Part shown: positions 7,918 to 16,822 of the stretch, piece after piece
Position numbering within the stretch: position 1 is the first letter of the stretch
Layout: every line of letters starts with the position of its first letter
From: Pedobacter polysacchareus
GTDB taxonomy: Bacteria; Bacteroidota; Bacteroidia; Sphingobacteriales; Sphingobacteriaceae
DNA length: 64,000 bases
Direction of reading: 5' to 3'
Assembly (NCBI RefSeq): GCF_019802255.1
Contig: NZ_JAHYSS010000003.1
Coordinates: 744,001-808,000, forward strand
The notes under the pieces: model-generated
What the model was told of the DNA's origin: nothing
What the model saw: only the letters and a program-made list of their open reading frames with translations
Databases searched by the model: none
Position numbers and translations under genes: made by a program

Positions 7918-9285
7918 TTATTTGCCAATGCAGAACTTACTAAATATATTCTCCAATAAGTCGTCCGTAGTCACTTGCCCAGTAATCTCACCTAAATAAT
8001 AAAGCGCTTGCTTAATATCCATCGCTAAGAAATCTGAAGTCACAGGATTTGTTAGCCCTCTCACCACACTATCCAGCGCCGTTTTGGTTTTCTGCAACGC
8101 TTCCACGTGTCTGATATTCGTCACCATTGTATGGTTCGTAGAAAGCTTATCTCCTACTGCAGTATCATACAGCAACTGTTTCAACTCCTCAATCTGCTGA
8201 TTTTCTTTCGCTGAAATAGAGATAAAGCTAATATCTGAAGGCAATCCTAATTCCTTCACTCTATCTGTAAATGAAAGATCGATTTTATTCGCCACTGCGA
8301 TAAAAGCAATTCCTGGTTTGTGTAAACTTTGAATATCATCTCTGATTTCGCTTGCAGAAAGATTCACGACATCAAAAAGATACACCAATACTGCCGACTG
8401 ACTAATCTTCTGCATTGTTTTCTCTACTCCAATCACTTCAATCGTGTCCGTAGCCTCTCTAATACCTGCAGTATCAATCAATCTGAAATTAATGCCATTA
8501 ATATTCAAAACCTCTTCAATCGTATCGCGTGTAGTTCCGGCAATTTCACTTACAATCGCACGGTCTTCATTTAACAGCGCGTTTAACAAAGTTGATTTTC
8601 CTGCATTTGGTCTACCGGCGATAACCGTGTTGATCCCTTCTTTAATCACATTTCCTAACTCAAACGAGCGGATCAGTTTATTGATCACCAATGTGATCTT
8701 ATTGATTAACTCCTGCAGCTGATCTCTATTTGCAAACTCCACATCCTCTTCAGAGAAGTCAAGTTCCAATTCAATCATAGAAGCAAAATGTATCAATTGT
8801 TCTCTTAACACATTCAATTCCGTACTAAAACCACCTCTAAGCTGGTTCATCGCCACGCTATGTGCAGCCTGAGAATCCGAAGAAATCAAATCTGCTACAG
8901 CTTCTGCCTGCGATAAGTCTAAAGAACCATTCAAAAACGCCCTTAAAGTAAACTCTCCAGGTTTCGCTGCCGAAGCACCTTTTCTAATCAACAAAGAAAT
9001 GATCTGCTGAATGATATAATTTGAACCATGGCAGCTAATTTCCACCACATTTTCTTTTGTATAAGACTTTGGAGCTACAAATAGTGCGACTACCACCTCA
9101 TCAATCACCACATCACCGTCTTTGATCAAGCCAAAGTGTAAGGTATGGGAATCTTGTTTTAGCAAATCCTTACTAAAAACGGAGTTCGTGATCGTGATCG
9201 CATCCTTACCTGAAAGACGAATTACACCGATCGCACCGATTCCTTGAGGAGTAGATAAGGCAACTATAGTTTCATTACTGATCAT
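7918..9285 (-). CDS. mnmE: tRNA-modifying GTPase MnmE (TrmE)
   Basis: With MnmG this GTPase installs the carboxymethylaminomethyl (or related) group on U34 of certain tRNAs. The 455-residue length is normal. An N-terminal folate-binding domain (about 1-115) is followed by a helical domain into which the G domain is inserted. G motifs are GRPNAGKS (224-231), GTTRD (250-254), DTAG (271-274) and NKID (333-336). The essential C-terminal FCIGK motif (451-455, catalytic Cys) is intact. That last stretch is the attachment site used by SGI1-type islands in other bacteria, and here an integrase module lies just beyond it. The coding end is unaltered. Confidence 0.97.
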   Translation of the reverse strand: MISNETIVALSTPQGIGAIGVIRLSGKDAITITNSVFSKDLLKQDSHTLHFGLIKDGDVVIDEVVVALFVAPKSYTKENVVEISCHGSNYIIQQIISLLIRKGASAAKPGEFTLRAFLNGSLDLSQAEAVADLISSDSQAAHSVAMNQLRGGFSTELNVLREQLIHFASMIELELDFSEEDVEFANRDQLQELINKITLVINKLIRSFELGNVIKEGINTVIAGRPNAGKSTLLNALLNEDRAIVSEIAGTTRDTIEEVLNINGINFRLIDTAGIREATDTIEVIGVEKTMQKISQSAVLVYLFDVVNLSASEIRDDIQSLHKPGIAFIAVANKIDLSFTDRVKELGLPSDISFISISAKENQQIEELKQLLYDTAVGDKLSTNHTMVTNIRHVEALQKTKTALDSVVRGLTNPVTSDFLAMDIKQALYYLGEITGQVTTDDLLENIFSKFCIGK

Positions 9286-9463
9286 AAGAAGAAATATTCT
9301 GTGTTTTTATTATTTACAAAACTAGCCAAACATTTCATACCTTACCGTGTTTAGTTTTTGAAAAAACAAATAAACTACAATTAAATCCTTACTGGTCCAT
9401 CAAAACAAGTTCAAATCTGATCTTGTTACCATTGATGTGACCCATTAATTTAGCCAGACGCTT

Positions 9464-10582
9464 ATGAAAGACATGCCCCTTACCGTTAAAAGATCCATTG
9501 AACTACTCGGAATCGTTCTTGTAGGAACCATACTTGTCATTGGAAAAGACATCATCATGCCGGTCATCATGGCCTTCTTCATCAGCATCATGCTCCTGCC
9601 CGTATTTCGATTTTTAAGGAAATACAAATTCCCGGAAATAGCGGCCATCATTTTACCGATCCTTTTAGTGGCCATCTTTGTCGGATCCATTGTATGGTTC
9701 TTCTCCGCGCAGATAGGTGTGCTGGCAAACGACTTCCCACAAATTAAATCCAATGTGAACGCACACTTAAAAACCCTCAGCGAATGGTTTGGTAAAATCA
9801 GTCATATCTCTACTACTGAGCAAATGAAGTTCATTACAGAAAAAAGTGATGACCTCCTGGCGATGGGAGGTAAAGCGGCCAGTGGTGCAGCAGTAACCCT
9901 AAGTTCACTGTTTGTATTTGTAGGTCTATTGCCCATCTACATCTACCTGATGCTGTTTTACAAAGATATTCTATTGCGCTTTGTGTTCATGTGGTTCAAG
10001 CCAGATCATCACCCAAAGGTGAAAGAAGCTATTTATGAGACTGAATCCATCATAAAAAACTACCTGGTAGGCTTATTAATTCAGGTAACCTATATGACCA
10101 TTTTACTGGGAGGAATCCTTTTGCTTATCGGCATTAAACATGCGCTGCTGATTGGTGTAATTTTCGCGATCTTAAACCTGATCCCTTATGTAGGGGCATT
10201 AATAGGAAACATTATCGGTGTTTTACTTACCCTGACTTCTTCTACAGAATTATGGCCGGTCATCACTGTACTTGCTGTTATTGCCGGAGTTCAGTTCTTG
10301 GACAACAATATTCTGATGCCTAGGATTGTAGGATCGAAAGTGAAAATAAATGCCTTATTTGCCATTTTAGGGGTCGTCATTGGTGGAAGTATAGCCGGTG
10401 TATCAGGGATGTTCCTATCTATGCCGATCATCGCTGTATTAAAAGTTATCTTCGACAGAACAGAAATGTTTAAGCAATGGGGCGTATTACTTGGTGATGA
10501 AAGGCCTTCAAAAAGCCCAATGACCTTTGCCTCTTTCAGGAAAAAGAAAAGCGTACCGACTTCGGCAGGAACTCAAAAATAA
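9464..10582 (+). CDS. AI-2E family transporter (TqsA/PerM-like)
   Basis: This 372-residue integral membrane protein of the AI-2E/UPF0118 family is named for E. coli TqsA; other members are proton-linked exporters, so the substrate cannot be fixed. Two hydrophobic helices at the N-terminus (about 10-60) are followed by a third (about 60-85), a soluble insert (about 90-145), then helices to about 350. The conserved loop LNLIPYVGALIG (about 237-249) is the family hallmark. The basic C-terminal tail lies in the cytoplasm. It is followed closely by a small membrane protein gene on the same strand. Confidence 0.88.
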   Translation: MKDMPLTVKRSIELLGIVLVGTILVIGKDIIMPVIMAFFISIMLLPVFRFLRKYKFPEIAAIILPILLVAIFVGSIVWFFSAQIGVLANDFPQIKSNVNAHLKTLSEWFGKISHISTTEQMKFITEKSDDLLAMGGKAASGAAVTLSSLFVFVGLLPIYIYLMLFYKDILLRFVFMWFKPDHHPKVKEAIYETESIIKNYLVGLLIQVTYMTILLGGILLLIGIKHALLIGVIFAILNLIPYVGALIGNIIGVLLTLTSSTELWPVITVLAVIAGVQFLDNNILMPRIVGSKVKINALFAILGVVIGGSIAGVSGMFLSMPIIAVLKVIFDRTEMFKQWGVLLGDERPSKSPMTFASFRKKKSVPTSAGTQK

Positions 10583-10642
10583 CTCCTGAGTTAAGCTTAA
10601 ATGCATCATGCTCAAATTAAATACTTCATTCTGAAAGAAAAA

Positions 10643-11209
10643 ATGGAACAGAACACAAAGGCTAGCTGGATACTAAACGTAAAACACTGGCAGCTCTTTA
10701 CTTTATTCCTGGCACCTTATGTATTGCCCTATCTTTTCAGTTCCTTTAGAACGCCTGGTTTTAGTGGCTATTGGATTGAGCTGTGCTCCTTAATTTATCT
10801 GCTGACTTTATTTTGCGGTTGGATATATTTCAGTACTCTAAATCTGTATCCACTATTACCAGCTAATGTAACAATGAATATTAAAAAGTTCAAAAGAAAT
10901 GTAGGATTCGCGTTCTTCCCATCCTTTATCCTCTTAGCAGTTACCTTGTACCGGGAGACCGAAGGAATTGGAGGATCTGGTTTCTTTGCGCTAGCCGTCT
11001 TAATAGGACTAATCCTGGTGTATCCTGCCATCTGCCTTATCCAATCTACCTACTTTATGATAAAAACGTTAAAAGTAATAGAATTACAGCGCCCTGTAGA
11101 CCGCAGCGACTACAACTTACTGGATTTCACCATTATTTATCCACTTATTGGTGTTTGGGTTTTGCAGCCGCGAATCAACAAGGCCTACGAATTGTCTGGC
11201 ATTACGTAG
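10643..11209 (+). CDS. Putative integral membrane protein (188 aa)
   Basis: The family is not recognised. An ATG at 10601 would give 202 residues; the ATG at 10643 (MEQNTKASWIL) is preferred because the extra 14 residues are not membrane-like and a purine-rich stretch (GAAAGAAAAA) precedes it. Four hydrophobic helices are visible, at about 17-35, 43-65, 85-105 and 115-140, and a further semi-hydrophobic stretch lies near 165-180. The C-terminus IYPLIGVWVLQPRINKAYEL recalls DUF4328-like proteins. It lies 60 bases after the AI-2E transporter and is probably co-transcribed; a strong bidirectional terminator follows. Confidence 0.65.
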   Translation: MEQNTKASWILNVKHWQLFTLFLAPYVLPYLFSSFRTPGFSGYWIELCSLIYLLTLFCGWIYFSTLNLYPLLPANVTMNIKKFKRNVGFAFFPSFILLAVTLYRETEGIGGSGFFALAVLIGLILVYPAICLIQSTYFMIKTLKVIELQRPVDRSDYNLLDFTIIYPLIGVWVLQPRINKAYELSGIT

Positions 11210-11262
11210 CAGCTTCATGTGCAAAAGGAATAAACCTGATTAAGCATCATACGGAGTAAAAG

Positions 11263-11298
11263 AAAAAGGTCCTGAACATCATGCTCAGGACCTTTTTT
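11263..11298. terminator. Bidirectional intrinsic terminator
   Basis: Thirteen-base arms (AAAAAGGTCCTGA and its complement, 11263-11275 and 11285-11297) surround a 9-base loop, with A and T runs on the outer sides. It separates the plus-strand membrane gene from the minus-strand argS and can serve both. Confidence 0.85.
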
Positions 11299-11317
11299 AG
11301 GCAGTTAAAATTGATGA

Positions 11318-13096
11318 TTACATTCTTTCCGGAACTGTGATTCCTAAGATTTTCATACCCGCTTTAAGAATATTCGCAGTAACCGCACTAATACTTAAAC
11401 GGTGATGTTTCAACGCTTCATCTTCTTCTTTCACAATCGGTGGAACCTCATGATAGAATTTATTGAACATCTTAGCCACCTCATATAGATAATTCGCCAA
11501 ACTTGCCGGACTAAACACTTTCGCCGCAGCAACAATCTCCGCAGGATATTTAGCAAGTAACATAATCATTTCACGTTCTGTAGCAGTGATCGCTACTTCA
11601 GCAGCCCCTTTTCCAGCATTATAACCAGCTTTATTTAACAGAGATTTTATACGGGCATGGGTGTATTGAATAAAAGGACCTGTATTTCCCTGAAAATCAA
11701 TAGACTCCGAAGGATCAAATAACAGACGTTTCTTAGGCTCTACTTTCAGGAGGAAGTACTTCAAAGCACCTAAACCAATATTGTTATATAAAGCACTTTT
11801 CTCTTCTTCGCTAAAGTCATTTACTTTTCCTAGCGCTTCCGTTTTTTGTTTCGCCGTCTCGATCATCTCTGCAACAAGATCATCGGCATCAACTACGGTA
11901 CCTTCTCTGGATTTCATCTTGCCGCTTGGCAGATCCACCATGCCGTACGACAAGTGGTGTAAGCCTTTGGCCCAGGTTTTACCCAATTTTTCTAAAATCA
12001 GGAACAATACCTTGAAATGGTAATCCTGCTCATTTCCTACCACATAAATCGACTCATCCATTCCGAAATCGTCATGTTTCATTTGAGCAGTTCCCAAATC
12101 CTGAGTGATGTATACCGAAGTCCCATCAGCACGTAAAACCAATTTCTGGTCTAAACCATCGGCAGTTAAGTCGATCCATACAGAACCATCTGGTTTTTTA
12201 AAGAACACGCCTTTTTCTAAACCTTCTTCTACCGTTCCTTTTCCTAATAAATAGGTATTACTCTCGTAATAGTACTTGTCGAAATCAACACCAAGGTTTT
12301 TATAACTCACTTCAAAACCAGCATAAACCCAGCTGTTCATCGTTTTCCATAAGCTGATGACCGCCTCGTCTCCTGCTTCCCAATCCTGAAGCATTTTTTG
12401 TGCTTCTAAAATTAATGGCGCATTCTTCTTAGCTTCCTCTTCTGTCTGACCCGCTTCTTTTAAAGCCTCAATTTCTTTTTTATACTCTTTATCAAAGATC
12501 ACATAGTACTTTCCTACCAGGTGATCCCCTTTTAAGCCAGAGCTTTCCGGAGTTTCGCCATTTCCCCATTTCTGCCAGGCCAGCATAGACTTACAGATAT
12601 GAATACCACGGTCGTTTACCAGGTTCACTTTGATGACTTCATGACCGCTTGCTTTTAGCAATTCCGCCACAGAATAACCTAACAGATTGTTTCTAACGTG
12701 TCCTAAGTGTAAAGGTTTGTTGGTATTTGGTGATGAATATTCTACCATTACCTTTTTGCCATTCGGTGCAATTGCTCCAAATTCAGGGCTCAAAAGCTCC
12801 TGATTGAAAAGGCTCAGCCAATAGCTATCTGCTACTGATAAGTTAAGAAATCCCTTAATTACATTAAATGCAGTAACTTCTTCTATGTTTGCCACCAAGT
12901 ATTCTCCAAGTTCCGCTGCTGTTACTTCCGGAGATTTTTTAGAGAAACGCACGATAGGAAAAACCACAATAGTGATCTGTCCTTCAAATTCAGCTCTGGT
13001 ATCTTGTAAACTTACTTGGTTTTCTGGAAGATCCTGACCGTATAATTGCTTTACCGCAGCAATCGTTGCTGTGGTGATATGTTGTTCGATATTCAT
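11318..13096 (-). CDS. argS: Arginyl-tRNA synthetase
   Basis: A class I aminoacyl-tRNA synthetase charging tRNA-Arg. The 592-residue length is normal. An N-terminal additional domain (about 1-100) precedes the catalytic core with the HIGH-type motif LHLGH (129-133). The KMSKS-like loop reads KMKSR (393-397). The C-terminal anticodon-binding domain starts near 470 (NTGPFIQYTHARI). The ATG at 13096 lies three bases after the stop of arginase, so the two genes form one transcript ending in the terminator at 11298-11263. Confidence 0.97.
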   Translation of the reverse strand: MNIEQHITTATIAAVKQLYGQDLPENQVSLQDTRAEFEGQITIVVFPIVRFSKKSPEVTAAELGEYLVANIEEVTAFNVIKGFLNLSVADSYWLSLFNQELLSPEFGAIAPNGKKVMVEYSSPNTNKPLHLGHVRNNLLGYSVAELLKASGHEVIKVNLVNDRGIHICKSMLAWQKWGNGETPESSGLKGDHLVGKYYVIFDKEYKKEIEALKEAGQTEEEAKKNAPLILEAQKMLQDWEAGDEAVISLWKTMNSWVYAGFEVSYKNLGVDFDKYYYESNTYLLGKGTVEEGLEKGVFFKKPDGSVWIDLTADGLDQKLVLRADGTSVYITQDLGTAQMKHDDFGMDESIYVVGNEQDYHFKVLFLILEKLGKTWAKGLHHLSYGMVDLPSGKMKSREGTVVDADDLVAEMIETAKQKTEALGKVNDFSEEEKSALYNNIGLGALKYFLLKVEPKKRLLFDPSESIDFQGNTGPFIQYTHARIKSLLNKAGYNAGKGAAEVAITATEREMIMLLAKYPAEIVAAAKVFSPASLANYLYEVAKMFNKFYHEVPPIVKEEDEALKHHRLSISAVTANILKAGMKILGITVPERM

Positions 13097-13099
13097 AAT

Positions 13100-14050
13100 T
13101 TACTCGTTTCTAAAAGCGTTAGTCGCTTTAATTAAAATTTCAAAAGCATGTTCTGCCATTTGATTCTCCCTGTCGAGAGTTGGATTCACTTCTACAATCT
13201 CGAAGCAGCATACTTTCTGATTGGTGATCAGGCCAGACATCAGCTTACCTGCTTCTCTTTCTGTCAATCCTTGAGCAACCGGTGTTCCCGTTCCCCTGGA
13301 TGCCGTAGGATCCATTGAATCCACGTCAAATGAAACATAAATGAGATCACAATGATCAAGATACACCAAGGTATCAATCACTGTCCGCTCTACCCCTCTT
13401 TTCCGGACATCAGCCGTCGTAAAGATCTTGACTTTATTTTTCTTCAGCAAGTATTCTTCCGGCTTCTCCATATCCCGCGCAGAAATCAGCACAAGATCGC
13501 GATAATTAATCTTAGGTGCTATATTTCCAACGTTTTTTAGCTGAAACCAGTAGTTGATCGTTTCCTGATCCAGCTTGTTCACTTTCGACTCTAAATTATC
13601 TTCGTCAAGTGACATCGCTAAGGGCATTCCGTGCATATTTCCGGAAGGAGTAGTGTACGGAGAATGGATATCTGCATGCGCATCGATCCAAATCACCCCT
13701 AATTTCGACTTTGGAAAAGCCGCTTTTATCCCCGCAATCGTACCCGCTGCAGTGCTGTGATCTCCTGCTAAAACTACCGGAAACTCTTTCTCTTCTAAGG
13801 TAGTCCGCACCTGATCACTCACCCGCTCTACCATGGTCAATATCCCTGAAATCCGTTTCGCATACGGACTCCCGGTGCCTTCAAGCAACAAATGATTCTC
13901 ATTTGGCACTTCTATAGATTTATGTTTTTTGAAGAATCTACTCCCAAAATCCAACGCTGCAATCTTAATTGCATCCACTCCTAAACTAGCTCCCCGTGTA
14001 CCGGCGCCAATCTCGGATTTTACCTCAATAATTTTTAAAGTCTTAGTCAT
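13100..14050 (-). CDS. Arginase (ureohydrolase family)
   Basis: A binuclear-manganese ureohydrolase of 316 residues. Metal ligands are visible: His98 (GDHS, 96-99), Asp123, His125 and Asp127 (DAHADIH) and Asp242/Asp244 (DVDSMDP). The long insertion and the spacing fit arginase (arginine to ornithine and urea) better than agmatinase, but formiminoglutamase and agmatinase are relatives and sequence alone leaves some doubt. The gene is upstream of, and nearly abuts, argS and is divergent from the arginine decarboxylase gene. The three genes thus compete for the same substrate at one locus. Confidence 0.85.
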   Translation of the reverse strand: MTKTLKIIEVKSEIGAGTRGASLGVDAIKIAALDFGSRFFKKHKSIEVPNENHLLLEGTGSPYAKRISGILTMVERVSDQVRTTLEEKEFPVVLAGDHSTAAGTIAGIKAAFPKSKLGVIWIDAHADIHSPYTTPSGNMHGMPLAMSLDEDNLESKVNKLDQETINYWFQLKNVGNIAPKINYRDLVLISARDMEKPEEYLLKKNKVKIFTTADVRKRGVERTVIDTLVYLDHCDLIYVSFDVDSMDPTASRGTGTPVAQGLTEREAGKLMSGLITNQKVCCFEIVEVNPTLDRENQMAEHAFEILIKATNAFRNE

Positions 14051-14083
14051 AAAAAAAAATACAAGTGTATTTTATAAAGTGAT

Positions 14084-14091
14084 TATCTTTG
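14084..14091 (+). promoter_or_regulatory. Candidate -7 box of arginine decarboxylase promoter
   Basis: TATCTTTG fits the Bacteroidota TAnnTTTG consensus and lies about 62 bases before the ATG at 14153, in the 102-base region shared with the divergent arginase gene. No convincing -33 element was identified. Confidence 0.4.
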
Positions 14092-14152
14092 AGCCGAAAA
14101 TTAACTCATTTAATTAGCTACCCCTTTAAATAATTGTTCAAAAATATAAAAA

Positions 14153-15544
14153 ATGCAGAGTTACTCCGAATTTCTTGATCTAAGTGTTGGTTTCCCTCAG
14201 GAAGGTTACAGCGTTATAGACGACGAATTGTATTTTCAAGATCTCAATCTGATGGAAATGATTGAAACCTATGGTACGCCATTACGTTTCACTTATCTCC
14301 CAATGATAACTAAGAAAATCCAACAAGCCAAATTATTATTTCAAACGGCTATCATCAAGAACAATTACCGTGGGGACTATAAGTATTGTTACTGTACTAA
14401 AAGTTCGCACTTCAGGCACATTGTTGAAGAAGCCTTAAAGAATGGCATTCACCTGGAAACCTCATCAGCATTTGATATGCCTATGATTGAGGCTTTGGAG
14501 AAAAAAGGTGCCCTAACCAAAGACATTACGGTAATCTGTAATGGATTTAAAACTTATCAGTACAAACAATATATCATCGATATGTTGCACGACGGATACA
14601 AAAACATCATTCCAGTATTGGACAACAAAGAGGAGTTTAACCTTTTTGATGATGAGGTAGAATTAGATACACCTTGTAACCTGGGTATCCGAATCGCTGC
14701 TGAAGAACAACCAGACTCGCAGTTTTATACTTCAAGACTGGGTGTACGTATGGAAGATGTGATTGAGTTTTACAACAATAAGATCTCTGCAAATCCAAAC
14801 TTCAGAGTAAAACTATTGCACTTCTTTATCAATTCAGGTATTACAGATTCTCCTTATTACTGGAACGAACTTGAAAAATATGTGACTTTATATTGCAAGT
14901 TCAAAAAGATCAATCCTGAGCTGGATACTTTAGACATCGGTGGTGGTATGCCGTTCAAAGACTCTTTAGTATTCGATTTCGATTACGAATACATGGTAAA
15001 TGAGATCGTAAAAAGGATTAAAGAAATCTGTGCTGAGCACGATGTAGTAGAACCAGATATCATTACTGAATTTGGAAAATATACCGTTGCTGAAGCATCT
15101 GGTATCTTATACAAAGTATTGGGACGTAAACAACAGAACGACAGAGAGAAATGGCTGATGCTGGATGGTTCATTCATCACCAATCTTCCAGACGTTTGGG
15201 CGTTAAACCAGAAATACATTTTATTGCCGATTAACAACTGGGATGCTGAGTATGAGCGTGTCAACTTAGGAGGCATCACTTGTGATGGTCAGGATTATTA
15301 CAATCAGGAAGCACATATGAACAGTGTATTTATGCCGAAAACACGTAAAGTACAATACCTGGGCTTCTTCAATACCGGAGCTTATCAGGAAGTATTGAGC
15401 GGTTATGGTGGTATTCACCATTGTTTATTGCCGAGTCCGAAGCATGTAATTATCCGTAGAAACAGAGATGAAACTTTCAACTTTGAAGTGTTCGGAGAGG
15501 AACAAAACAGTAAACAAGTATTAAAAATCCTGGGTTACGTTTAA
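14153..15544 (+). CDS. speA: Arginine decarboxylase, Bacteroidota type (PLP fold III)
   Basis: This 463-residue fold-III PLP decarboxylase (alanine-racemase-type barrel) would make agmatine from arginine for polyamine synthesis. The PLP Lys is probably Lys83 (YCYCTKSSHFRHI), followed by the phosphate-binding region LDIGGGMPF (about 262-270). The active-site loop GGITCDGQDYY carries the catalytic Cys-Asp pair. It is shorter than the E. coli SpeA (about 650 residues), as is usual for the compact Bacteroidota enzymes. Gene name and substrate are assigned by family. It is monocistronic, with a clear terminator 25 bases after the stop. Confidence 0.85.
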   Translation: MQSYSEFLDLSVGFPQEGYSVIDDELYFQDLNLMEMIETYGTPLRFTYLPMITKKIQQAKLLFQTAIIKNNYRGDYKYCYCTKSSHFRHIVEEALKNGIHLETSSAFDMPMIEALEKKGALTKDITVICNGFKTYQYKQYIIDMLHDGYKNIIPVLDNKEEFNLFDDEVELDTPCNLGIRIAAEEQPDSQFYTSRLGVRMEDVIEFYNNKISANPNFRVKLLHFFINSGITDSPYYWNELEKYVTLYCKFKKINPELDTLDIGGGMPFKDSLVFDFDYEYMVNEIVKRIKEICAEHDVVEPDIITEFGKYTVAEASGILYKVLGRKQQNDREKWLMLDGSFITNLPDVWALNQKYILLPINNWDAEYERVNLGGITCDGQDYYNQEAHMNSVFMPKTRKVQYLGFFNTGAYQEVLSGYGGIHHCLLPSPKHVIIRRNRDETFNFEVFGEEQNSKQVLKILGYV

Positions 15545-15568
15545 AACCGGATCCTAAACAAATTATAC

Positions 15569-15600
15569 AGCGTGTGTCCAAAAGACACACGCTTTTTTTT
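15569..15600 (+). terminator. Intrinsic terminator of speA
   Basis: The perfect 10-bp stem AGCGTGTGTC with GACACACGCT (15569-15578, 15584-15593) has a 5-base loop and is followed by eight T residues. Confidence 0.92.
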
Positions 15601-15617
15601 CGCCCTGATTTTTAGGC

Positions 15618-15648
15618 AAAAAAAGGGACGCACCCCCCGGTGCGTCCC
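15618..15648 (-). terminator. Intrinsic terminator of hsp20
   Basis: GGGACGCACC and GGTGCGTCCC (15625-15634, 15639-15648) form a perfect 10-bp stem with a CCCC loop. On the minus strand seven T residues follow. It is 45 bases after the hsp20 stop. Confidence 0.9.
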
Positions 15649-15692
15649 CAACCTTAAACCAAACTTATTATGAAAACTCTTCTGTTTCTTAA

Positions 15693-16127
15693 TTAAGAAA
15701 CTTTAATCTCTTTCGCAGCAGATTTTGATTCGTCTTTTTTACCAATTGTGATGTTTAAAATTCCATTGGTATATTCCGCAGTGATTTTCTCTGCATCAAT
15801 ACTTTCAGGCAACACAAATGATCTTGCAAAAGAGAAGTAATCAAACTCTTTGCGTGTATAATCTTTTTTCTCGTCTGTCTCCGCAACCTTTTTCTCTGCC
15901 CATACCGACAAAGTATCTTTCTTTAGGTTGATTTGAAAATCTTCTTTAGTTAGACCAGGTGCAGCCAATTCAATTTTGTATTCTGCAGCTGTTTCCAAAA
16001 TGTTTACTCCTGGAATCTTGTTAATCGTTAAGTTTTTATTTAACGCCTCACTGAACAAAGAATCAAATACATTGTTAAAATAAGGTGCAGTGTTTCTGGT
16101 TCTGTTATTAAAATTTACTAGTGTCAT
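15693..16127 (-). CDS. Small heat shock protein, Hsp20/alpha-crystallin
   Basis: An ATP-independent holdase of 144 residues. A short N-terminal arm (1-40) precedes the alpha-crystallin domain (about 42-135): VNILETAAEYKIELAAPGL, then DTLSVWAEKK, then ARSFVLPESIDAEKI and the A-x-x-x-N-G-(I/V)-L signature AEYTNGILNI. A strong AGGAG sequence lies 8-12 bases before the ATG at 16127, unusual for this genome and consistent with high expression. It is divergent from the thioesterase gene and has its own terminator. No CIRCE-type element was noticed upstream. Confidence 0.93.
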   Translation of the reverse strand: MTLVNFNNRTRNTAPYFNNVFDSLFSEALNKNLTINKIPGVNILETAAEYKIELAAPGLTKEDFQINLKKDTLSVWAEKKVAETDEKKDYTRKEFDYFSFARSFVLPESIDAEKITAEYTNGILNITIGKKDESKSAAKEIKVS

Positions 16128-16202
16128 CGCTTATTCTCCTTTTATTTTAAGTTTTAATTTTATAATTCAATATAATCAACACTTATACCAATTCAATTAT
16201 CT

Positions 16203-16685
16203 ATGATATTTAAGACATTTTGGCGCAAGAAAACAAAAACAACAGACAAAAAGACAGACATAGTCAACCATTTCGACAGTTTTAAGTATAAAACGCAGAT
16301 AGAAACCCGTTTTGCAGATTTTGATATGATGGGCCATGTGAATAATGCGGTGTACTTTACCTACATGGAGATGGCCAGAGTAAAGTATTGGAATACGGCG
16401 GTAAAATGGGATTGGAGAAAAACCGGGGTAGTCATCGCCAAAGCAGAGCTGGACTACCATACCCCAATCTATCCAGAGGATAAAATCAGCATGTACGTAA
16501 GAACGTCAAGAATAGGAAAAAGCAGTTTCGATCTGGAATATTTACTGGTTAAATTAGTACATGGAGAAGAAGTCATCTGCAGTAAAGGAAAAACCGTCTG
16601 CGTCGCATTTGATTATAGCACTAAAACCTCCTCCGCTATTCCTGATAATGAAAGAACAAAAATGATTTCATTTGAACAGCTTTAG
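16203..16685 (+). CDS. Acyl-CoA thioesterase, 4HBT hotdog family (YbgC/FadM-like)
   Basis: A 160-residue single-hotdog protein. A basic N-terminal extension (1-27) is followed by TRFADFDMMGHVNNAVYFTYME (about 36-57), which carries the catalytic Asp-x-x-x-x-Gly-His-x-N-N signature of 4-hydroxybenzoyl-CoA-type thioesterases, and by EYLLVK strands near 110. It should hydrolyse acyl-CoA thioesters, but the natural substrate is unknown. The start at 16203 is divergent from hsp20. Confidence 0.87.
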   Translation: MIFKTFWRKKTKTTDKKTDIVNHFDSFKYKTQIETRFADFDMMGHVNNAVYFTYMEMARVKYWNTAVKWDWRKTGVVIAKAELDYHTPIYPEDKISMYVRTSRIGKSSFDLEYLLVKLVHGEEVICSKGKTVCVAFDYSTKTSSAIPDNERTKMISFEQL

Positions 16686-16700
16686 GAAACTAAACATTGT

Positions 16701-16750
16701 AAAAAAACAGCCTCTTGCTTTTAAATTTCTTTGAAAGATTAAAAGCAAGA
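16701..16750 (-). terminator. Terminator of the FAD oxidase gene
   Basis: A perfect 12-bp stem (TCTTGCTTTTAA at 16713-16724 with its complement at 16739-16750) has a 14-base loop. On the minus strand a run of seven T follows after five bases. Confidence 0.65.
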
Positions 16751-16822
16751 CGCCAATAGTATATTAGCTACTCATAACAGGTCACCAACCAATAATAGAT
16801 CAAATAACCAACATTAGATCAA

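Noticed and set aside
5834..9285. Search for a duplicated mnmE end (attachment repeat) inside 1-7.9 kb
   Set aside because: No good second copy of the mnmE terminal sequence was found by eye in the window. The other end of the element may lie outside or be lost, so no att site was annotated.
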